A stretch of DNA of 41,787 nucleotides from an uncultured Oscillospiraceae bacterium (GTDB lineage: Bacteria; Bacillota_A; Clostridia; Oscillospirales; Oscillospiraceae), in assembly GCA_910584605.1 (NCBI GenBank), contig CAJUAW010000008.1, positions 1-41,787 of the forward strand, given 5' to 3'. A program made the translations under genes and the position numbers. This document shows positions 22,946 to 29,361 of the stretch, piece by piece (position 1 is the first letter of the stretch; each line of letters begins with the position of its first letter). The notes under the pieces are model-generated. The model was not told the origin of the DNA. It saw only the letters and a list, made by a program, of their open reading frames with translations, and did no database searches.

Positions 22946-23203
22946 TTATTTGCCCATCGCCCGCAAAATGTCTTGACGAAGACCCAGCCCATAGAGATAA
23001 TAGAGGTCGGAGGTCCGGTACATATATTTGGTGAATCGTTTTTCAAAGGCGTCATACCGGTCGAAGCCCACCAGCTGCGCGATTTGCCTTGCGATCTCTT
23101 TAAAATCCTGTTCTGCTTGTACAAATTCTGGGTCACTGGCGCAGAACGCCTCGATTTCCGCGTCAATAGTGTCGTTGAGGAATATAGACGGCAGTGTGTT
23201 CAT
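22946..23203 (-). CDS. Small helical protein of unknown function, divergent from an XRE regulator
   Basis: An 85-residue protein that I do not recognise with confidence. It is rich in Asp, Glu, Phe and Tyr, probably all helical, with FVQAEQDFKEIARQIAQLVG in the middle and RTSDLYYLYGLGLRQDIL near the end. The last part weakly recalls DUF6809-like small proteins of Clostridia. GGAGGG lies 9 bases before the ATG. Base composition is lower in GC than neighbouring core genes. It is transcribed away from a small XRE regulator, with a symmetric palindrome between the two start sites. This layout is common for phage-like repressors and self-regulated modules, but nothing else phage-like is near. Confidence 0.7.
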   Translation of the reverse strand: MNTLPSIFLNDTIDAEIEAFCASDPEFVQAEQDFKEIARQIAQLVGFDRYDAFEKRFTKYMYRTSDLYYLYGLGLRQDILRAMGK

Positions 23204-23219
23204 AGGAATAGCCCTCCGA

Positions 23220-23255
23220 ATTAATAGTTATTATTGTACAAGTATTACTATTAAT
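23220..23255. promoter_or_regulatory. Symmetric AT-rich palindrome between divergent genes (putative operator)
   Basis: ATTAATAG (23220-23227) and CTATTAAT (23248-23255) are perfect inverted arms. The exact centre is a second palindrome, TTGTACAA (23234-23241), sharing the same axis. The 6-base segments between are only half matched. The element covers a possible rightward promoter (TTGTAC 23234-23239, 17 bases, TATTGT 23257-23262). It is a natural binding site for the adjacent XRE protein, which is inference. Confidence 0.7.
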
Positions 23256-23303
23256 TTATTGTAATTCGTATTCTCTCCTTTGTCAAGGGGAAAGGAGATA
23301 TTT

Positions 23304-23525
23304 ATGGAAGAATTTCCGAAACGCTTAAAAGCGATTCGAAAGGAGTTTGGGTTGAATCAGGACGAAGTAGCTGCGGATTTAGGGCTATCAGCTGGTGGAT
23401 ACCGACTATATGAGCAGGGGAAAGGCTACCCGGACGTCCCCCGCCTGTATGCGCTTGCGGAGTATTTCAACGTCAGCATCGACTATCTGCTGGGACGTAC
23501 CGACAAGCGGGAAGTGAATAAGTAA
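23304..23525 (+). CDS. XRE-family helix-turn-helix transcriptional regulator
   Basis: A 73-residue protein consisting of little more than one HTH_3 domain. FPKRLKAIRKEFGLNQDEVA is helix 1-2, AADLGLSAGGYRLYEQGKGY includes the recognition helix, and VPRLYALAEYFNVSIDYLLG is the conserved end of the fold. It resembles Cro/CI and SinR-like regulators without a separate oligomerisation domain. The ATG at 23304 is set by AAAGGAG six bases upstream, and an in-frame TTG at 23280 lacks a ribosome binding site. It is divergent from the 85-residue gene and precedes glmM by 16 bases, so glmM could receive transcription from this promoter. Confidence 0.9.
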   Translation: MEEFPKRLKAIRKEFGLNQDEVAADLGLSAGGYRLYEQGKGYPDVPRLYALAEYFNVSIDYLLGRTDKREVNK

Positions 23526-23541
23526 GGAAGGATGCGGCAAC

Positions 23542-24894
23542 ATGGGCAAATTATTTGGAACGGACGGCATTCGCGGCGTGGTGAACGCCGGGCTGGACGC
23601 GGACCTGGCCTACAAGGTGGGGCTGGCGGCGGCCACGGTGCTGGCGAAGAAGAAGGGGAGCAAACCCCTGGTGACCATCGGCAAGGACACCCGTATCTCG
23701 GGGGATCTGCTGAAGGGCTCGCTGATCTCCGGGCTGTGCACCGCCGGGGCGGACGTGCTGGACCTGGGCATCCTGCCCACGCCGGGCGTGGCCTGGGTGA
23801 CGGTGGACGAGGAGGCCGACGCGGGCATCGTCATCTCGGCCAGCCACAACCCCTTTGAGCACAACGGTATCAAAATTTTCAACGGCAAGGGCTTTAAGCT
23901 GTCCGACGAGCTGGAGGAGAAGATCGAGGAGATTGTCCTGTTCGGCTCCAACAACGTGCCCATGAAGACGGGGGCGGACATCGGCAGGGTGAGCTACGCC
24001 GCCCCCAAGGCTTCTGAGGACTACATCGACCACCTGGAGTCCACCATTGACTCCACCCTGGGCGGCCTGCGCATCCTGGTGGACTGCGCCAACGGGGCGG
24101 CCTCCGCCACTGCCGCCCGGCTGTTCGACCGCTTTTCCAAGCTGCGCACCGACGTAATCAATGCCGATCCCGACGGGGTGAACATCAACGACCGCTGCGG
24201 CTCCACTCACATGGACGCCCTGGCCGCCATGGTCAAGGCGGGGGGCTACGACATCGGCATCGCCTTCGACGGGGACGCCGACCGGTGTCTGGCGGTGGAT
24301 GAGCTGGGCAGCCTCATCGACGGTGACCAGATCTTGGCCGCCTGCGGCCTGGACATGAAGGCCAAGGGCCAGCTGCCCGGGGACACGGTGGTGGCCACCG
24401 TCATGTCCAACCTGGGCTTCCACGTCTACGCCAGGGAGCGGGGCATGAAGCTGGAGTGCACCGATGTGGGCGACCGGAACGTGCTGGAGCGGATGGTGGA
24501 GAAGGGCTACCGCCTGGGGGGCGAGCAGTCGGGGCACATGATCTTCCTGGACCACGCCACCACCGGCGACGGCCAGCTTACCGCCCTGAAGCTGCTGGCC
24601 CTGATGAAGGAGAGCGGCAAAAAGGCCAGCCAGGTGTTCAGCGCCTGTCCCCGGTACCCCCAGGTGCTCATCAACATCCCCGTGGCCGACAACGACGTGA
24701 AGAAGGCGGCCATGGCCAGCCCCCTGCTGGCCCAGGCCGTCCAGCGGGAGGAGGAGGCCCTGGCCGGCGAGGGCCGGGTGCTGGTCCGTCCCTCGGGCAC
24801 CGAGGCCCTGATGCGGGTGATGGTGGAGGCCAAGACTCAGGAGACCGCTCAGAAAACTGCCCAGCGTTTGGCCGATTTGATCCCCCAGCTTTGA
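23542..24894 (+). CDS. glmM: Phosphoglucosamine mutase
   Basis: A 450-residue cytosolic enzyme converting glucosamine-6-phosphate to glucosamine-1-phosphate for UDP-GlcNAc and cell wall synthesis. The N terminus GKLFGTDGIRGVVN is diagnostic. The phosphorylated serine is S101 in SASHNPFEHNG. The magnesium loop is DGDADR at 243-248. GGEQSGHMIF is the sugar-binding loop, and RVLVRPSGTEALMRVMVEA is the phosphate-binding domain 4. AAGGAAGG precedes the ATG. Full length and intact. Confidence 0.97.
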   Translation: MGKLFGTDGIRGVVNAGLDADLAYKVGLAAATVLAKKKGSKPLVTIGKDTRISGDLLKGSLISGLCTAGADVLDLGILPTPGVAWVTVDEEADAGIVISASHNPFEHNGIKIFNGKGFKLSDELEEKIEEIVLFGSNNVPMKTGADIGRVSYAAPKASEDYIDHLESTIDSTLGGLRILVDCANGAASATAARLFDRFSKLRTDVINADPDGVNINDRCGSTHMDALAAMVKAGGYDIGIAFDGDADRCLAVDELGSLIDGDQILAACGLDMKAKGQLPGDTVVATVMSNLGFHVYARERGMKLECTDVGDRNVLERMVEKGYRLGGEQSGHMIFLDHATTGDGQLTALKLLALMKESGKKASQVFSACPRYPQVLINIPVADNDVKKAAMASPLLAQAVQREEEALAGEGRVLVRPSGTEALMRVMVEAKTQETAQKTAQRLADLIPQL

Positions 24895-24954
24895 GCAAAA
24901 TGAGGAACCGGCCGGCGGATTGGAAAATATCAACAAAGATTTTTGGGAAAACCC

Positions 24955-24983
24955 TTGACAAATCTGAACATTTTGTTTATTAT
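24955..24983 (+). promoter_or_regulatory. Near-consensus promoter of the SigH-like gene
   Basis: TTGACA at 24955-24960, 17 bases, TATTAT at 24978-24983. An ATG at 24982 lies inside the -10, so it cannot be the start of this transcript's protein. The expected start near 24990 leaves a leader of only about 15 bases before the ATG at 25006. Confidence 0.82.
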
Positions 24984-25005
24984 GAAAGTTAGCCGGGATA
25001 ATAGT

Positions 25006-25617
25006 ATGGAACACCAATTTCCAAACACCTCAGATGAGGAACTGTGCCTGGGCGCGGCCCAGGGAGATTCTTTGGCGGAAACGGAGCTGGTCTGCCGGTA
25101 TGGCTGGCTGGTCCGTGCCTGCGCGCGCCCCCTGTTTCTGGCGGGGGGAGACAGCGAGGACCTGATCCAGGAGGGCATGCTGGGTCTGCTTACCGCCATC
25201 CGGAGCTTTGCCCCGGAACGGGACGCCGCCTTCCGCACCTTTGCGGAGGTCTGCATCCGCAGCCGTCTGTATACCGCCGTCCGGGCGGCCCAGGGCGGCA
25301 AGCACGCACCCCTGAATCACAGTGTTTCCTACGAGCCCCCTCTTTTTGACGGAACCAACGCATATTTGTTTTCCAGTGCCGAAAGCCCGGAGGACGTGGT
25401 CATCGGCAGAGAGGAACGAAAAGAGCGCCTGGAGGCGCTCAAGGGCCGGTTATCCAAGTTTGAAGCGCAGATCTTACCCCCCTACCTGAACGGCCTCTCC
25501 TGCCGAGAGATCGCCCAGCGGGTGGGCCGCTCACAGAAGTCGGTGGACAACGCCATCCAGCGTATCCGCCGGAAAACGGCCCTGCAAATTTCTTCTGGCG
25601 TATCCAGCGAGAGCTGA
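25006..25617 (+). CDS. Sigma-70 family RNA polymerase sigma factor, SigH-like
   Basis: A 203-residue sigma factor. Region 2 is clear: ELVCRYGWLVRACARPLFLA, then GGDSEDLIQEGMLGLLTAIR and AAFRTFAEVCIRSRLYTAVR. Region 4 (SKFEAQILPPYLNGLSCREI followed by GRSQKSVDNAIQRIRRK) is the -35 reader. This layout resembles the SigH/Spo0H group and the related factors common in Oscillospiraceae. Whether it is the true sporulation SigH cannot be decided here. The start at 25006 is chosen because upstream in-frame starts fall in or before the promoter. The ribosome binding site is weak. Confidence 0.85.
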   Translation: MEHQFPNTSDEELCLGAAQGDSLAETELVCRYGWLVRACARPLFLAGGDSEDLIQEGMLGLLTAIRSFAPERDAAFRTFAEVCIRSRLYTAVRAAQGGKHAPLNHSVSYEPPLFDGTNAYLFSSAESPEDVVIGREERKERLEALKGRLSKFEAQILPPYLNGLSCREIAQRVGRSQKSVDNAIQRIRRKTALQISSGVSSES

Positions 25618-25676
25618 TCGCAATATCACACGCCCAGGCCAAGCGCCGGGCAAAAAGTCAAAGAGAGGGAATATCC

Positions 25677-25958
25677 ATGTACGAAGACAAGATCCTGGTA
25701 TGCAAAGAGTGCGGCAACGAGTTCACCTTTACCGCTGGTGAGCAGGAGTTCTATGCGGAGCGCGGCTTCCAGAACGAGCCCCAGCGGTGCAAGCCCTGCC
25801 GTGACGCCCGCAAGAACGCCGCCCGCGGCCCCCGTGAGTACTTCACCGCCGTGTGCGCCGCCTGCGGCGGTGAGGCGAAGGTTCCCTTCGAGCCCAAGTC
25901 TGACCGTCCCGTCTACTGCAGCGACTGCTTCGCCAAGATGCGTGAGCAGCAGGGCTGA
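25677..25958 (+). CDS. Zinc-ribbon domain protein
   Basis: A 93-residue protein built of two short Cys-rich units. The first has CKECGNEFTFTAGEQEFYA and RCKPCRDARK. The second has CAACGGEAKVPF and YCSDCFAKM. The first half matches the probable zinc-ribbon domain of small clostridial proteins, and the second resembles the CxxC-binding ribbon of the same proteins. Molecular role unknown; DNA, RNA or protein binding is possible. GAGAGGGA precedes the ATG, and a strong terminator follows. It lies 59 bases after the sigma gene and may share its transcript. Confidence 0.88.
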   Translation: MYEDKILVCKECGNEFTFTAGEQEFYAERGFQNEPQRCKPCRDARKNAARGPREYFTAVCAACGGEAKVPFEPKSDRPVYCSDCFAKMREQQG

Positions 25959-25971
25959 TAAACAAGCCAGG

Positions 25972-26003
25972 AAAAAAGTCCGCCTTTTGGCGGACTTTTT
26001 CTT
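25972..26003 (+). terminator. Bidirectional terminator after the zinc-ribbon gene
   Basis: AGTCCGCC (25977-25984) pairs with GGCGGACT (25989-25996) around TTTT, with an A-run before and a T-run after. It can stop both the zinc-ribbon transcript and the minus-strand unit. Confidence 0.93.
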
Positions 26004-26004
26004 T

Positions 26005-26210
26005 TCACTGCCTGTTTTTCCAAACGGAAGCCAGAATATCCTTCAGAACCAGCATAGCGTTCAGCGGGTCGTACCCGCAGGCCGCCTCCAGCTCGGCCAG
26101 CAGCCTGCTTCATTCCGCGGCGTAGCGGGGAACGTCCACCTCGGACTGATACTGGACCAAGATGGGATACTTTTTGTTCCACGCTTTGGTCCAGTCGATT
26201 TTGCTGACAT
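26005..26210 (-). pseudogene. Small broken gene with frameshift and internal TGA
   Basis: Read on the minus strand, the frame KIDWTKAWNKKYPILVQYQS runs to RYAAE, meets TGA (26110-26112), and continues in frame as SRLLAELEAACGYDPLNAML and then VLKDILASVWKNRQ to a second stop at 26005. An ATG at 26210, directly after the stop of the DUF1275 gene, is one base out of phase. Adding one A to the A-run just after it gives MSAKIDW and joins the frames, for about 68 residues in all. So one base loss and one nonsense change are the simplest reading. The family is not recognised. Coding is inferred from the protein-like sequence on both sides of the stop. Confidence 0.6.
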
Positions 26211-26846
26211 TCAGCTCAGCAGCCGGGCGCTCACCGCCAGCAGGGCGCAGGACAGCCAGATGGCGGGCAGGTCCAGCAGCTCCACGGCCAGACTTCCGGT
26301 CTCGGCCCCCAGGGCGAACAGGAGGATGACAAAAAAGTACAGCCGGGCCTTTTTCCGCTCCTGAGGATTTCCGGTGCGCAGGAAGGCGCACAGGGCCTCC
26401 ATCCCGCTGCGCAGATTGCCGATGCACATGGTGCTGGCAAAGGCGAAGCCCTCCACCTGCCGGAAGGCCTGGACCTGCATGGCGCAGGAGAAGGAGACCA
26501 GGGCGTTGGCCAGCTGGTCCAGGGAGTGGGGGACAAAGCCTACCAGAAACAGCAAAAAGATTTCCCACAGGAGTACCCGCCGCTGCCAGCGGGGCCGGCG
26601 GACCCGGAGCCATTCCGCAGCCGCCACCCCCAGGGCGAAGGCCACCACGGGCAGGAGGTAGCGGGCGGACCGGGCCCAGTCCCCGTCGAACAGGCTCTGG
26701 CCCAGGAGCACGATGTTGCCCGTCTGGGCGTTGGCGAAGACCTTGCCCCGGCGCAGATAGGTATAGGTGTCCTGCAGACCGCCGGAGAGGGTGAGGAGGG
26801 CCACCGGAAGCAGACGCTGGGCGGCGGGATGAGAGGTTTGATCCAT
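26211..26846 (-). CDS. YoaK/DUF1275 family membrane protein
   Basis: A 211-residue protein with about six membrane helices. The start matches the family: LLTLSGGLQDTYTYLRRGKV followed by FANAQTGNIVLLG, and later AFASTMCIGNLRSG is the second conserved repeat block. The function is unknown; transport has been suggested for the UPF0700 group. AAGGA lies before the ATG. A TATAAT (26883-26878 on the minus strand) is the probable -10, with no good -35. The stop is directly joined to the ATG of the broken small gene. Confidence 0.9.
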   Translation of the reverse strand: MDQTSHPAAQRLLPVALLTLSGGLQDTYTYLRRGKVFANAQTGNIVLLGQSLFDGDWARSARYLLPVVAFALGVAAAEWLRVRRPRWQRRVLLWEIFLLFLVGFVPHSLDQLANALVSFSCAMQVQAFRQVEGFAFASTMCIGNLRSGMEALCAFLRTGNPQERKKARLYFFVILLFALGAETGSLAVELLDLPAIWLSCALLAVSARLLS

Positions 26847-26917
26847 GATATCAGGTCCTTATCTTTAGAGTCCTCTGATTATAACGCTGGTTTGTCCAAA
26901 AGGGAAGAAAAAATTCG

Positions 26918-26946
26918 TTGCAAAAACCTCGTCTATAGGTTATACT
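26918..26946 (+). promoter_or_regulatory. Promoter of the DUF1858 gene
   Basis: TTGCAA at 26918-26923, 17 bases, TATACT at 26941-26946. It is divergent from the DUF1275 gene across a 134-base gap that is AT-rich in its centre. Confidence 0.8.
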
Positions 26947-26980
26947 ATCTCCATCCCAGAGATAAACGGAGGAACCATTT

Positions 26981-27178
26981 ATGACCATCACAAAAGACAC
27001 CGTTATTGGCGACATCCTGAAGGTCGCGCCCCAGGCCGCCCCCATCTTTATGGGGATCGGTATGCACTGCTTGGGCTGTCCCGCCTCCCAGAGCGAGACG
27101 GTGGAGCGGGCCTGCATGGTCCACGGCGTGGACGTGAACGAGCTGCTGGCTCAGGTCAACAAGCTGATCGGCAAGTGA
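26981..27178 (+). CDS. DUF1858 domain protein (redox-disulfide domain)
   Basis: A 65-residue protein that is essentially one DUF1858 domain, also known as the hybrid-cluster-protein-associated redox disulfide domain. ITKDTVIGDILKVAPQAAPI leads into FMGIGMHCLGCPAS, whose two cysteines (CLGC) are the family feature. Similar domains are found alone or fused to redox enzymes in anaerobes. The partner is unknown here. GGAGGAACC precedes the ATG. It has its own promoter and terminator. Confidence 0.93.
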   Translation: MTITKDTVIGDILKVAPQAAPIFMGIGMHCLGCPASQSETVERACMVHGVDVNELLAQVNKLIGK

Positions 27179-27180
27179 GG

Positions 27181-27216
27181 AACATAACCGCCCTCCCCGG
27201 AGGGCGGTTATGTTTA
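27181..27216 (+). terminator. Terminator after the DUF1858 gene
   Basis: A perfect 14-bp stem (27181-27194 with 27201-27214), extended by CC/GG in the loop, then a TTT-containing tail. The next promoter starts 4 bases later. Confidence 0.85.
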
Positions 27217-27219
27217 CTC

Positions 27220-27248
27220 TTTACAGCTGGAATATTTTATGGTATGAT
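27220..27248 (+). promoter_or_regulatory. Promoter of the flavin reductase-trmK-nif3 unit
   Basis: TTTACA at 27220-27225, 17 bases, TATGAT at 27243-27248 preceded by TGG (extended -10). Confidence 0.8.
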
Positions 27249-27281
27249 AGGTACAAATGTTCGAAGGACGAGGTGGTATGG

Positions 27282-27875
27282 ATGAAGCTCTGCGTACTGA
27301 TGGGCAGCCCCCGGAGGGAGGGGAACACCGCCGCCCTGCTGCGCCCCTTCCTGGAGGAGTGCAAGACCATGGGGGTGGACGCTGAGACGGTCTGGCTCTG
27401 TGACAGGAGGATCAGTCCCTGCCAGGGGTGCAAGACCTGTCAGGATGTGCTGGACGGCCTGGGCTGCATCCAGGAGGATGACCTCCAGGCGGTGTTTCAG
27501 GCCATTCTGGACTGTGACGTCATCATCCTGGCCACCCCCATCTACGCCTTTTTCTGTACCACCCCCATGAAGGCCCTGCTGGACCGGGTCATCTACGCCG
27601 GAGTGAAGAACTACGGGAGAGAGAAGGGTCCCAGGCTGTTGGAGGGGAAACGTCTGGCCTCCATCGTCACCTGCGGCTATCCCCCGGAGGAGGGGGCCGG
27701 TCTTTGGGAGGAGGGGCTGAAACGCTTCTGCCGCCACGGGGGGCTGGAGTACATGGGCCTGTTCTGCCGCCGTGACTGGGGCGGACGGGAGCCCTTTATG
27801 AACGGGGAACGGGAGCAGGCGGTCCGGGACTTTGCTCAGGCCATCCGGCTGTCCATCCGGGAGGCGGAGCTGTGA
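27282..27875 (+). CDS. Flavodoxin family / NADPH-dependent FMN reductase-like protein
   Basis: A 197-residue cytosolic flavoprotein of the iron-sulfur flavoprotein/NADPH-FMN reductase superfamily. LCVLMGSPRREGNTAALL is the FMN phosphate loop. CQGCKTCQDVLDGLGCIQED is the Cys-rich segment typical of ISF-like proteins of anaerobes. DDLQAVFQAILDCDVIILAT continues into PIYAFFCTTPMKALLDR, a standard flavin-binding stretch. The ATG at 27282 is preferred because an in-frame upstream extension would include the promoter. It overlaps the GTG of trmK by 4 bases. Confidence 0.9.
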   Translation: MKLCVLMGSPRREGNTAALLRPFLEECKTMGVDAETVWLCDRRISPCQGCKTCQDVLDGLGCIQEDDLQAVFQAILDCDVIILATPIYAFFCTTPMKALLDRVIYAGVKNYGREKGPRLLEGKRLASIVTCGYPPEEGAGLWEEGLKRFCRHGGLEYMGLFCRRDWGGREPFMNGEREQAVRDFAQAIRLSIREAEL

Positions 27876-28576
27876 GGCGGCCGGAGCTGTCCCCCCGTCT
27901 GCGGACGGTGGAGGAGCTGGTCCCAGCGGGGGCTCGGCTGGCCGACGTGGGCACCGACCACGCCTACCTCCCGGCGGCCCTGATCCTGGAGGGGAAGATC
28001 CCCTGGGCCATCGCCGCCGATCTGCGCCGTGGCCCTTTGGACCGGGCCAGGGCCACCGTGCAGGAGTACGGCCTGACGGGGAAGGTGGCCTTCCGGCTGT
28101 GTAACGGTCTGACGGGCATCCAGCCCGATGAGGTGGACGCTGTGGCCATCGCGGGCATGGGCGGAGAGACCATCGCCGCCATTTTATCCGCCGCCCCCTG
28201 GGTCCGGAAGCGGGACGTGCCGCTGGTTCTCCAGCCCATGTCCTCCATGCCCGAGCTCCGCGGGTGGCTCCAGAAAAACGGCTTTTCCATCGTGGAGGAG
28301 CGGCTGGCCCAGGAGGGGGACACCCTCTATACCGCCCTGCTGGTCCGGGCGGGGGAGATGTCCCCCCTGTCCCCGGCGGAGCTGTGGGCGGGAAAAAATA
28401 CAGCGGACCCTCTGCGGGGGACCTGGCTGGACCAGTGGATCGCCCGGACGGGCCGGGCCCTGGAGGGCATGGCCCAGGGCAGGGGAGAGGAGGTCCTCTC
28501 CCGCCGCCGGGCGCTGGAGGAGGTTCGTGCGGGCCTGTTTGACATGAAAAAGGAGTGGGAATTGTGGCAACGGTAA
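27872..28576 (+). CDS. trmK: tRNA (adenine(22)-N(1))-methyltransferase TrmK
   Basis: A 234-residue SAM-dependent enzyme that methylates A22 of tRNA. The SAM-binding start is LADVGTDHAYLPAALIL, with AIAADLRRGPLDRARATV next and AIAGMGGETIAAIL as the catalytic loop. QPMSSMPELRGWLQKNGFSI is a family block, and the C-terminal coiled part ends at the stop. It begins with GTG inside the stop of the flavin reductase gene. The neighbouring nif3 overlaps its end, the same pairing (yqfN-yqfO) seen in Bacillus. Confidence 0.95.
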   Translation: MRRPELSPRLRTVEELVPAGARLADVGTDHAYLPAALILEGKIPWAIAADLRRGPLDRARATVQEYGLTGKVAFRLCNGLTGIQPDEVDAVAIAGMGGETIAAILSAAPWVRKRDVPLVLQPMSSMPELRGWLQKNGFSIVEERLAQEGDTLYTALLVRAGEMSPLSPAELWAGKNTADPLRGTWLDQWIARTGRALEGMAQGRGEEVLSRRRALEEVRAGLFDMKKEWELWQR

Positions 28577-29361
28577 AGGAAGTCTACCAGTTTATCGATC
28601 AGATCGCCCCCTTTGACACCCAGGAGGGCTTCGACAATGCCGGCTTTCTGGTGGGCCGGGGGGACCGGGATGTGACCAAGCTGCTGGTGGCCTTGGACAT
28701 CACCGCCGAGGTGGCAGAGGAGGCGGCCGGCTGGGGGGCGCAGCTGATTGCGGCCCACCATCCGGTGATCTTCAACCCGGTGAAGTCGGTCACCGATGAG
28801 ACGCTGACAGGCCAGGTCCTGCTGGCGTTGGCGGAGAACAGGATCGCCGCCATCTGCGCCCACACCAACCTGGACGCCGCCCACGGCGGGGTGAACGGCT
28901 GTCTGGCCCGGACGCTGGAGTTGACAGACCTGGGCCAGCTTCGGCAGGCGGGGGTGGACAGCCAGGGCCGTCCCTACGGCATCGGCCGGGTGGGGACGGT
29001 CCATCAGCCGGGGCTGTCCGCGGCCCAATATGCCGCCTTTGTGAAGGAGAAGCTGGGGGCCGCCTCGGTGCGCTTTGTAGACGGTGGACGGCCTGTCTGC
29101 AGGGTGGCAGTGGGGGGCGGCGCCTGCGGCTCCATGATGGAGGACGCCATCGCCCAGGGCTGCGACACCTTTGTCACCGCCGACCTGCGGTACAACAACT
29201 TTCTGGACGCCAAGGCCCTGGGGCTGAGCCTGATGGACGCGGGCCACTTCCCCACAGAGAACGTGGTGTGCGCTCCGCTGGCCCGGCGGCTGGCCAAGGC
29301 GTTCCCGGAGGTGGAGGTGCGGGTGTCCCAGGTTCACCGGGAGGTCTATTTGGATGTATAA
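28564..29361 (+). CDS. Nif3-like dinuclear metal center protein
   Basis: A 265-residue Nif3/YqfO family protein. VYQFIDQIAPFDTQEGFDNA is the N terminus. The metal ligands lie in AAHHPVIF and CAHTNLD, and in a later DAGHFPTENVV. VGGGACGSMMEDAIAQGCDT is typical of the second half. The molecular role is uncertain; a GTP cyclohydrolase-type activity has been proposed. The GTG at 28564 is chosen over 28555 because AAGGAG ends just before that earlier GTG and overlaps it. It overlaps trmK by 13 bases. Confidence 0.94.
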   Translation: MATVKEVYQFIDQIAPFDTQEGFDNAGFLVGRGDRDVTKLLVALDITAEVAEEAAGWGAQLIAAHHPVIFNPVKSVTDETLTGQVLLALAENRIAAICAHTNLDAAHGGVNGCLARTLELTDLGQLRQAGVDSQGRPYGIGRVGTVHQPGLSAAQYAAFVKEKLGAASVRFVDGGRPVCRVAVGGGACGSMMEDAIAQGCDTFVTADLRYNNFLDAKALGLSLMDAGHFPTENVVCAPLARRLAKAFPEVEVRVSQVHREVYLDV

